Below are positions 1 through 4,507 of a stretch of DNA of 5,308 bases, piece by piece; the stretch's first letter is position 1; each line of letters opens with the position of its first letter. Made by a program: the position numbers and the translations under genes. The notes below the pieces were generated by a model. That model did not search any database. It saw nothing but the letters and a program-made list of their open reading frames with translations, and had not been told where the DNA came from. The stretch comes from VAZQ01 sp040510815. Its GTDB lineage: Bacteria; Pseudomonadota; Alphaproteobacteria; Rhizobiales; Xanthobacteraceae. The stretch spans positions 1-5,308 of the forward strand of contig JBEVIH010000187.1 in the NCBI GenBank assembly GCA_040510815.1, in the 5' to 3' direction.

Positions 1-354
1 GTCGGTGAGGAAGCGGTCGACGCCGTAGATGTAGATCGGATTGTAGTAGCCCATCAGCACGATCGGCGTCGCGTCGTCGCCGGTACGAAAGGCATGCACC
101 AGATCGAGCGTCTTCTTGAGCGTCTGGCCGGCCTTGAGCGCCCGCAGGCCGGCGGCCTGGATCGCCGGCCCATCCGCCATCGGATCGGTGAACGGCATGC
201 CGAGCTCGATCACGTCGGCGCCCGCGGCCGGCAGCGCGCGCAGGATGGCGAGCGAGGTCTCAGGGTCGGGATCGCCGGCGGTGAGGAAGGTCACCAGCGC
301 GGCGCGGCCGTCCTTCTTCAACGCGGCAAAGCGGCGATCGATACGCGTGGTCAT
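1..354 (-). CDS. trpA: Tryptophan synthase alpha subunit, N-terminal part (runs off the window)
   Basis: TrpA cleaves indole-3-glycerol phosphate to indole and glyceraldehyde-3-phosphate, and indole passes through a tunnel to TrpB. The window holds the first 118 codons, in frame to base 1; the family is usually about 265-280 residues, so the rest lies beyond the window. The start ATG (354-352) gives the normal N-terminus MTTRIDRRFAALKKDG. The segment FLTAGDPD (residues 23-30) and the signature IELGMPFTDPMADGP (49-63) are present. The two catalytic acids of the family fall at Glu50 and Asp61 (Glu49/Asp60 in enteric TrpA). LMGYYNPIYIYG follows near the end of the fragment. The gene is 28 bp downstream of a small membrane-protein gene that separates it from trpB. 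Upstream there is only a weak GCGGA-like ribosome site, so translation may depend on preceding genes. Phosphate-binding loops cannot be judged because they are outside the window. Confidence 0.97.
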   Translation of the reverse strand, partial: MTTRIDRRFAALKKDGRAALVTFLTAGDPDPETSLAILRALPAAGADVIELGMPFTDPMADGPAIQAAGLRALKAGQTLKKTLDLVHAFRTGDDATPIVLMGYYNPIYIYGVDRFLTD

Positions 355-382
355 GAGTTCGGTGGTCCGCTTTGCGCGATCG

Positions 383-601
383 TCAATCGGACAGTCCTTT
401 GCGTCGTCGCTCGCGCATCGCGGCCATCCGGACATTGATGGTGCCGACCATCAATATCAGGACCGAGCCGATGAAGTGCACCCATTCCTTCTTCTCCAGC
501 GCCGGACCGGACCCAAGCAGCCGCACCCGCAGGAAATAGAGGATGAAGGCCGTGGACACGATGATCAGGATCCAGCCGACGACCTTCTGCCTGCTGATCA
601 C
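383..601 (-). CDS. Small two-helix membrane protein between trpB and trpA, function unknown
   Basis: This 72-residue product starts at a GTG whose last two bases belong to the trpB stop codon (GTGA overlap) and ends at TGA (385-383). I do not recognise it as a named family. Visible features: a short basic N-terminus (MISRQK), a hydrophobic segment at about residues 7-25 (VVGWILIIVSTAFILYFL), a polar linker with RVRLLGSGPALEKKEW, a second hydrophobic segment at about 41-58 (VHFIGSVLILMVGTINV), and a strongly basic tail (RMAAMRERRRKG). By the positive-inside rule both ends are probably cytoplasmic, giving a small inner-membrane hairpin. A GGGGG run lies 7 bases before the GTG, and the overlap suggests translational coupling to trpB. 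Two clean hydrophobic stretches in an otherwise very GC-rich frame, tight spacing on both sides and same-strand position argue for a real gene. The upstream open frame through trpB is a shadow. A role in tryptophan synthesis is not shown by the sequence. Confidence 0.75.
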   Translation of the reverse strand: MISRQKVVGWILIIVSTAFILYFLRVRLLGSGPALEKKEWVHFIGSVLILMVGTINVRMAAMRERRRKGLSD

Positions 602-1815
602 AGGCGCGCCCCCAGATGGTCCGCGACCGTGAAGATGTCCTTGTCGCCGCGGCCGCACATGTTCATCACCATCAGGTGGTCTTTCGGCTTCCTGGGCGCC
701 AGCTCGAGCACCTTGGCGAGCGCGTGCGCGGGCTCGAGCGCCGGGATGATGCCTTCGAGCCGGCAGCAGAGCTGGAAGGCGTCGAGCGCCTCCTGGTCGG
801 TCGCCGACAGATAGGTGACGCGGCCCAGATCGTTGAGCCAGGAATGCTCCGGCCCGATGCCCGGATAGTCGAGGCCGGCCGAGATCGAGTGCGCCTCGTT
901 GATCTGGCCGTCGTCGTTCATCAGCAGATAGGTGCGGTTGCCGTGCAGAACGCCGGGCTTGCCGCCCGCGATCGAGGCCGCGTGCTGGCCGGTCGAGAGC
1001 CCGTGGCCGGCCGCCTCGACCCCGTAGATCTCGATCTGGGTCTCGTCGAGGAATGGATGGAACAGCCCCATGGCGTTCGAGCCGCCGCCGATGCAGGCAA
1101 CGAGCGAGTCCGGCAGCCTGCCCTCGGCTGCCTGCATCTGCTCGCGGGTCTCGCGGCCGATCACCGACTGGAAGTCGCGCACCATCATCGGATAGGGGTG
1201 CGGGCCGGCGACGGTGCCGATGCAGTAGAACGTGTCGGTGACGTTGGTCACCCAGTCGCGCAACGCCTCGTTCATCGCGTCCTTCAGCGTCTTCGAGCCG
1301 GACTCGACCGGGCGCACCTCGGCGCCCAGCATCTTCATGCGGAAGACGTTGGGCTTCTGCCGCTCGACATCGACCGAGCCCATATAGACCACGCATTTGA
1401 GCCCGAAGCGCGCACACAGCGTCGCGGTCGCGACCCCGTGCTGGCCGGCGCCGGTCTCGGCGATCACTCGCGGCTTGTCCATGCGGCGCGCCAGCATGAT
1501 CTGGCCGAGCACGTTGTTCACCTTGTGGGCGCCGGTATGGTTGAGCTCGTCGCGCTTGAAGTAGATCTTCGCGCCCGCACAATGCTCGGTCATGCGCTCG
1601 GCGAAATAGAGCGGGCTCGGACGCCCGACATAATGGGTGAGATGGCCGTCCATCTCCTTCTTGAAGTCCGGATCGACCCTGGCGGCCGCATAGGCCTTCT
1701 CCAGGTCGAGGATCAGCGGCATCAGCGTCTCGGCGACGAAGCGGCCGCCATAGAGGCCGAAATGTCCGCGCTCGTCGGGCCCGGTGCGGAACGAATTGGG
1801 CTGCTGGATGGTCAT
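598..1815 (-). CDS. trpB: Tryptophan synthase beta subunit
   Basis: TrpB condenses indole with L-serine to form L-tryptophan using pyridoxal phosphate (PLP), in an alpha2-beta2 complex with TrpA in the cytoplasm. The product is 405 residues, normal for TrpB1. The N-terminal block GHFGLYGGRFVAETL (18-32) is typical. The PLP lysine is Lys98 in LNHTGAHKVNN. The catalytic glutamate is Glu120 in AETGAGQHG. The PLP-phosphate loop GGGSN is 243-247. EGIIPALEPAHA (354-365) and CGRGDKD (387-393) complete the fold. Cys387 occupies the place of the serine (Ser377 in Salmonella) that contacts the PLP ring nitrogen; cysteine here is an accepted variant in this enzyme class. The start ATG at 1815 overlaps the trpF stop (ATGA). 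Only poor Shine-Dalgarno-like sequence precedes it, which suggests translational coupling. The stop overlaps the next small gene as GTGA. Earlier in-frame starts would lie inside trpF and lack family similarity. Confidence 0.99.
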   Translation of the reverse strand: MTIQQPNSFRTGPDERGHFGLYGGRFVAETLMPLILDLEKAYAAARVDPDFKKEMDGHLTHYVGRPSPLYFAERMTEHCAGAKIYFKRDELNHTGAHKVNNVLGQIMLARRMDKPRVIAETGAGQHGVATATLCARFGLKCVVYMGSVDVERQKPNVFRMKMLGAEVRPVESGSKTLKDAMNEALRDWVTNVTDTFYCIGTVAGPHPYPMMVRDFQSVIGRETREQMQAAEGRLPDSLVACIGGGSNAMGLFHPFLDETQIEIYGVEAAGHGLSTGQHAASIAGGKPGVLHGNRTYLLMNDDGQINEAHSISAGLDYPGIGPEHSWLNDLGRVTYLSATDQEALDAFQLCCRLEGIIPALEPAHALAKVLELAPRKPKDHLMVMNMCGRGDKDIFTVADHLGARL

Positions 1816-2492
1816 GCGCGACTCGCGACTTTCTGAGCGCCTTCGCTCGCGGCGGCCACGCGCGCCGCGCGAATGAAGCCGCGGATTTTTTCCAGATCCT
1901 TCTCGCCCGGCGCGCGCTCGACGCCGGACGACACGTCGACGCCCGGCGCCGCGGTGATGCGCAGCGCCTCCGCCACGTTGGCGGCGTCGAGCCCACCGGA
2001 CAGCATGAACGGCACGCCCGCACCGAGGTTCTCGAGCAGCCGCCAATCGAACGGCTTGCCGAGCCCGCCCGGCCGCGTCGCCTCGCGCGGCGCACGGGCG
2101 TCGAAGATGAGCCGGTCGGCGACCTTGTCGTAGAGCCGGATCGGCGAGAGGTCGGCGCGCTCGGCGATCGGCAGCGCCTTCATGACCGGCAGGCCGAAGC
2201 GCGCCCGCACCGCGACCACGCGCTCCGGCGTCTCCTGGCCGTGCAGCTGCAGCAGGTCGGGCGCCAGCGCCTCAATCATTGCCTTGAGCGTCGCGTCGTC
2301 GGCGTCGACCGAGAGCGCCACTTTCTGCGCCCGCCCGCGCACCCGCGCGCCGAGCGCGCGGGCGGCCTCGTAGCCGAGATTGCGCGGCGACGGCGGGAAG
2401 AACACGAAGCCGACCATGTCGGCGCCCGCGTCGAGCGCGACGTCGAGCGCCTCGGGCGTCTTCAGGCCGCAGATTTTGATCACAACGGGCAT
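1812..2492 (-). CDS. trpF: Phosphoribosylanthranilate isomerase
   Basis: TrpF catalyses the Amadori rearrangement of N-(5-phosphoribosyl)anthranilate to CdRP, the step before indole-3-glycerol phosphate synthase, in the cytoplasm. The product is 226 residues, a complete monofunctional TIM barrel. Family landmarks in order: KICGLKTPEAL with catalytic Cys8; GADMVGFVFFPPSPRNL (23-39); LLQLHGQETPE (80-90); LIFDARAP with catalytic Asp131; PGGLGKPFDW (141-150), and LSGGLDAANV (164-173); and GVDVSSGVE (184-192) with the phosphate-contacting segment. A short tail (AAASEGAQKVASRA) extends past the barrel. ATG 2492 begins MPVVIKICG, the expected N-terminus. A purine-rich GGAGAGGGA (2510-2502) about 9 bases upstream is a good ribosome site. 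Its stop overlaps the trpB start as ATGA. It is the first trp gene of this cluster, after a 96-bp spacer. Confidence 0.97.
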   Translation of the reverse strand: MPVVIKICGLKTPEALDVALDAGADMVGFVFFPPSPRNLGYEAARALGARVRGRAQKVALSVDADDATLKAMIEALAPDLLQLHGQETPERVVAVRARFGLPVMKALPIAERADLSPIRLYDKVADRLIFDARAPREATRPGGLGKPFDWRLLENLGAGVPFMLSGGLDAANVAEALRITAAPGVDVSSGVERAPGEKDLEKIRGFIRAARVAAASEGAQKVASRA

Positions 2493-2588
2493 CGCCGCAG
2501 GTCCCTCTCCGCCGCGGTTCTACCGCGATGCCGACGGTTTGTCTCGCCTTTCCAAGCTTTTGATTGTGCAAGACAATTTGCGACAGCC
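2493..2588. promoter_or_regulatory. Leader of the trpF-trpB-trpA cluster, with AT-rich inverted repeat and GC hairpin
   Basis: This 96-bp spacer is the only gap of notable size before the trp genes. Its lapA-proximal part (about 2551-2580) is clearly AT-richer than the surroundings, as a promoter or protein-binding site would be. It contains a perfect inverted repeat, ATTGT (2563-2567), gcaag, ACAAT (2573-2577). Nearer trpF there is a second perfect repeat, CGCGGT (2513-2518), tct, ACCGCG (2522-2527), which would form a 6-bp hairpin in the mRNA about 20 bases before the start. Read on the minus strand, CACAAT inside the AT-rich part is a possible -10 element, but I see no convincing -35 partner. 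There is no Trp-rich leader peptide and no terminator/antiterminator pair, so classical trp attenuation is not supported here. Calling this a promoter is inference. Confidence 0.35.
2502..2510 (-). promoter_or_regulatory. Ribosome binding site of trpF
   Basis: The mRNA reads GGAGAGGGA here, ending 9 bases before ATG 2492. It is the clearest Shine-Dalgarno in the downstream half of the window. It supports this start for trpF and suggests that trpF is the independent entry point for ribosomes into the trp cluster. Confidence 0.6.
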
Positions 2589-2966
2589 TCACCCCGCCGG
2601 CGGCGGGATGGTGAGCTGCGGCGCGTACCCGGCCGGCATCGGCTCGGCCGGGAGCTGGGCCGGCGCCGTGCGCTGCTTGAGGCGGTCGACCTCGGCGCGC
2701 AATTCGCGCGCCTCCGCTTCGGCGAGCCGCGCCGCGCGGCGCCATTTGGCCTGCTTGAGCCAGGCGGCGACCCCGCCCACGATGACGCCGCCGATGAGAA
2801 GGACGAGAACCAGCACGAACAACGGCAACGCCACCGCCAGCGCCGGGTGTGCCTGATCGAACGGATCGAGCGAGACCACCACGGTCTGCCGATTGGCCAC
2901 CGCGAACGTGATCAGGACGATCGCCAGCGGCACCAGGATCAGCGCCATGACGGTCTTGCGGATCAT
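2589..2966 (-). CDS. lapA: LapA-domain (DUF1049) small inner-membrane protein
   Basis: The 125-residue product has two hydrophobic helices, at about 5-24 (TVMALILVPLAIVLITFAV) and 43-70 (ending in VIVGGVAAWL). Between them lies the family-typical segment FAVANRQTVVVSLDPF (21-36). A charged, probably coiled-coil stretch follows (about 72-99, rich in Ala/Glu/Arg), then a Pro-rich C-terminus (PAQLPAEPMPAGYAPQL). This matches the LapA/YciS family, where E. coli LapA works with LapB in assembly and control of lipopolysaccharide synthesis. No lapB-like TPR gene follows here, so the E. coli role should not be transferred without caution. The start ATG 2966 lies 4 bp after the ihfB stop; GAGG falls only 2 bases before the ATG, too close for a standard site, so coupling to ihfB is likely. 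ATG at residue 7 is a less likely alternative because it would cut into the first helix. The symbol reflects domain membership, not proven orthology. Confidence 0.83.
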   Translation of the reverse strand: MIRKTVMALILVPLAIVLITFAVANRQTVVVSLDPFDQAHPALAVALPLFVLVLVLLIGGVIVGGVAAWLKQAKWRRAARLAEAEARELRAEVDRLKQRTAPAQLPAEPMPAGYAPQLTIPPPAG

Positions 2967-2970
2967 AGCC

Positions 2971-3258
2971 TCAAGCGCTGGGGCGGTTGAGCCGCTCGCG
3001 CATTTCCTTGCCGGTCTTGAAAAACGGCACCGACTTCTTGTCGACCGACACATGCGCGCCGGTGCGCGGATTGCGTCCGGTGCGAGCCGGCCGGTGCTTG
3101 ACCGAGAACGCCCCGAAGCCGCGCAGCTCGACGCGGTCGCCGCGCGCCATCGCGGCGATGATCTCGCCCAGGATGGCGTTGACGATATTCTCCACGTCGC
3201 GCTGATAGAGATGCGGATTCTGCGCGGAGATGCGCTGGACAAGCTCGGATTTGATCAT
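2971..3258 (-). CDS. ihfB: Integration host factor beta subunit
   Basis: The product is a 95-residue DNA-bending protein of the HU/IHF family, which pairs with IHF-alpha to bend DNA sharply at specific sites in nucleoid organisation, promoter activation and recombination. It begins MIKSELVQRISAQNPHL, typical of IHF-beta rather than HU. The helical dimerisation core (DVENIVNAILGEIIAAMARGD, about 21-41, read through with its neighbours) is followed by the beta-arm signature GFGAFSVKHRPARTG (47-61) and RNPRTG (62-67). Pro64 sits at the position of the DNA-intercalating proline of IHF-beta. The C-terminal VPFFKTGKEMRERLN (77-91) is standard. Length matches the usual 94-100 residues. ATG 3258 has an AGGGGA element about 11 bases upstream, rather distant. 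The gene follows sppA by 76 bp and precedes the LapA-domain gene by 4 bp; the neighbourhood of rpsA and ihfB is widely conserved in proteobacteria. Confidence 0.96.
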   Translation of the reverse strand: MIKSELVQRISAQNPHLYQRDVENIVNAILGEIIAAMARGDRVELRGFGAFSVKHRPARTGRNPRTGAHVSVDKKSVPFFKTGKEMRERLNRPSA

Positions 3259-3304
3259 CGGTGCCGCCGTCCCCTGGCCTCGCGGATGGAAGGCCGTTCC
3301 GTGT

Positions 3305-3338
3305 CTAGAGCGGGATGACTCTATCGTCGCTGCTCTAG
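3305..3338. repeat. Inverted repeat at the sppA stop, possible remnant of a rhizobial intergenic palindrome
   Basis: CTAGAGC (3305-3311) and GCTCTAG (3332-3338) are perfect 7-bp inverted arms around 20 bp. A small inner pair (GAC 3317-3319 with GTC 3326-3328) could extend the hairpin with a 6-base loop. The right-hand arm contains the TAG stop of sppA (3337-3335). The half-sequence CTAGAGCGGGATGACT resembles the end of short palindromic repeats that I recall from intergenic regions of Bradyrhizobium and other rhizobia; that resemblance is from memory and untested. No U-run follows in the mRNA, so it is not a standard terminator. It could act as an mRNA-stabilising or processing hairpin between sppA and ihfB. 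Confidence 0.55.
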
Positions 3339-4321
3339 TTCGCAACCGGAGGGTGCCAAAGGGCCAGAAGACCGTCAAGGCTGAGACGCTCCACCGCCTG
3401 CAGCGCGCCCCACTCCTCGACGTGCCGGGCAAACGCGCCCAGGCCCACCGCTTCGAGCACCACCACCGCCGCGGTATGCAGGAACGGCAAGTCGCTGAGC
3501 CGGTCGCGCAGCCGGAAGTCGCGCACCGGCGTGTTCGGATCGATGTTCTTCTCCTTGGCGAGCCAGGCGAGCGCCGTCTTCTCGTCGCCGAGCTGGTCGA
3601 CGAGCTTGAGCCCGACCGCCTGGCGCCCGGTAAACACGCGTCCGTCCGCGACCCGCTCGATGCCGGCGTCGTCGAGCTGTCGGCGCGCCTTCACCAGGCC
3701 GCGGAACCAAGCGTACGAATCCAACACGATCGACTCGATCGCCGCGCGCGCCTCCGGCGACGTCGGCTCGAAGCCGTTGGGCGACGCCTTGAGCGGTGAG
3801 GACTTGATCTCCTCGACCTTGATGCCGAGCGTCTTCAGCAGATCGGCGACGTTCGGATACTGGAACAGCACGCCGATCGAGCCGACCAGCGAGGTCTCCT
3901 GCGCCACGATGTGGTCGGCGCCCAGTGCCGCGATGTAGGCGCCGGAGGCCGCCAGCCCGTCGATCACCACCACGATCGGCTTCTTCTCCTTGAGCCGCAT
4001 CAGCGACTCATAGAGCTGCTCGGAGCCCGAGGTGGTGCCGCCCGGGCTGTTGATGTGCACGATCACCGCTTGTGCCCGCGATTTTCCGAGCCGTTCCAAC
4101 GCCTCGACCCGCTGCTGATCGCTGCGAATGAGCCCGGTGAAGGTGACGCGCGCGATTGCTGCGCCCGCCTGTCCGGTCAACACCCCGGTCCCTGGCACCC
4201 GCAACGCGGCGCCGGCCGCGACCACGGCGCAGATCGCGATCAGGATCGCAAAGACGCGCCAGAAGGTGAGCTTGCGCCGCATCCGGCGGCGGTCGACGAT
4301 GGTGTCGGCATCGAGCGACAT
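3335..4321 (-). CDS. sppA: Signal peptide peptidase SppA, S49 family (short bacterial type)
   Basis: SppA is a membrane-bound serine/lysine protease that degrades cleaved signal peptides, with its catalytic domain on the periplasmic side. The 328-residue product is the single-domain (about 36-kDa) type, not the doubled E. coli form. A basic N-terminus (DRRRMRRKLTF, 10-20) precedes one membrane anchor at about 21-40. The S49 core follows: VIVHINSPGGTTSGSEQLYESL (86-107, oxyanion region) and VVIDGLAASGAYIAALGAD with the likely nucleophile Ser126. LVGSIGVL (145-152) follows. The likely general base is Lys178 in SSPLKASPNGF; the Ser-to-Lys distance of 52 residues equals that of Bacillus SppA. DGRVFTGRQAVGLKLVDQLG (226-245) is typical of the C-terminal part. 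ATG 4321 was chosen because GAGGAG lies 7 bases upstream and the protein then starts just before the basic anchor region; an upstream in-frame ATG at 4372 would fall in a hairpin segment. It lies between rpsA and ihfB. Confidence 0.95.
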   Translation of the reverse strand: MSLDADTIVDRRRMRRKLTFWRVFAILIAICAVVAAGAALRVPGTGVLTGQAGAAIARVTFTGLIRSDQQRVEALERLGKSRAQAVIVHINSPGGTTSGSEQLYESLMRLKEKKPIVVVIDGLAASGAYIAALGADHIVAQETSLVGSIGVLFQYPNVADLLKTLGIKVEEIKSSPLKASPNGFEPTSPEARAAIESIVLDSYAWFRGLVKARRQLDDAGIERVADGRVFTGRQAVGLKLVDQLGDEKTALAWLAKEKNIDPNTPVRDFRLRDRLSDLPFLHTAAVVVLEAVGLGAFARHVEEWGALQAVERLSLDGLLALWHPPVAN

Positions 4322-4328
4322 GGCGATG

Positions 4329-4334
4329 CTCCTC
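4329..4334 (-). promoter_or_regulatory. Strong Shine-Dalgarno of sppA
   Basis: The mRNA reads GAGGAG, 7 bases before ATG 4321. This is the best ribosome site in the window and decides the start of sppA over the in-frame ATG 51 bases upstream (4372), which has no comparable site. Confidence 0.8.
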
Positions 4335-4358
4335 GATGAATCGGGGCGGGACAGTGCC

Positions 4359-4388
4359 GCCGGGCATTGCAATGGTCAATGGCCCGGC
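4359..4388 (-). promoter_or_regulatory. mRNA hairpin upstream of sppA
   Basis: GCCGGGCATTG (4359-4369) pairs with CAATGGCCCGGC (4377-4388), giving an 11-bp stem with one extra base and a 7-base loop. Within it, CATTGCAATG (4365-4374) is itself a perfect 10-bp palindrome, so alternative folds exist. The mRNA after the stem is GC-rich with no U-run, so it is not an intrinsic terminator. It sits about 25 bases upstream of the sppA ribosome site and could stabilise or process the transcript after rpsA. Function is inferred. Confidence 0.45.
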
Positions 4389-4447
4389 CGCAATCGTGGC
4401 AAACGGAACAGAAACGCGCGCAACGCGGCTCGAACGCAGATCCGGAT

Positions 4448-4497
4448 GACGCCCCGCTGGCGCCAGGATTTTTCCGAGGCTCCGGCAGGCGGGCGTC
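4448..4497 (-). promoter_or_regulatory. Long-range stem-loop just after rpsA
   Basis: GACGCCCCGC (4448-4457) and GCGGGCGTC (4489-4497) are complementary over 9 pairs with one bulge, enclosing about 31 bases that include the palindrome CTGGCGCCAG (4457-4466). The structure starts 11 bases after the rpsA stop. It lacks a downstream U-tract on the transcribed side, so I do not call it a terminator. GC-rich sequence makes such pairing fairly easy by chance, hence the low confidence. Confidence 0.3.
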
Positions 4498-4507
4498 TCG
4501 CTCGAGC

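Noticed and set aside
616..1836. Long plus-strand open frame (406 codons) opposite trpB
   Set aside because: It is exactly antisense to a complete, well-conserved trpB. Its product is rich in Arg/His/Leu without any motif, as expected from the complement of GC-rich codons.
602..2095. Minus-strand open frame upstream of and continuous with the small membrane protein
   Set aside because: This part runs through trpB and the end of trpF out of frame and is Arg/Ala-rich without motifs. Only the last 72 codons, from the GTG at 601, look like protein.
2493..2588. Classical trp attenuator before trpF
   Set aside because: No short open frame with consecutive Trp codons, and no alternative terminator hairpin with a U-tract.
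2241..2990. Plus-strand open frame across trpF, its leader and the LapA-domain gene
   Set aside because: Low-complexity Arg/Gln/Asp-rich shadow spanning two real genes and a leader, with no recognisable domain.
4457..4475. Plus-strand palindrome CTGGCGCCAG followed by a T-run, a possible intrinsic terminator
   Set aside because: The palindrome folds to at most a 3-bp stem with a 4-base loop, and no plus-strand gene ends here.
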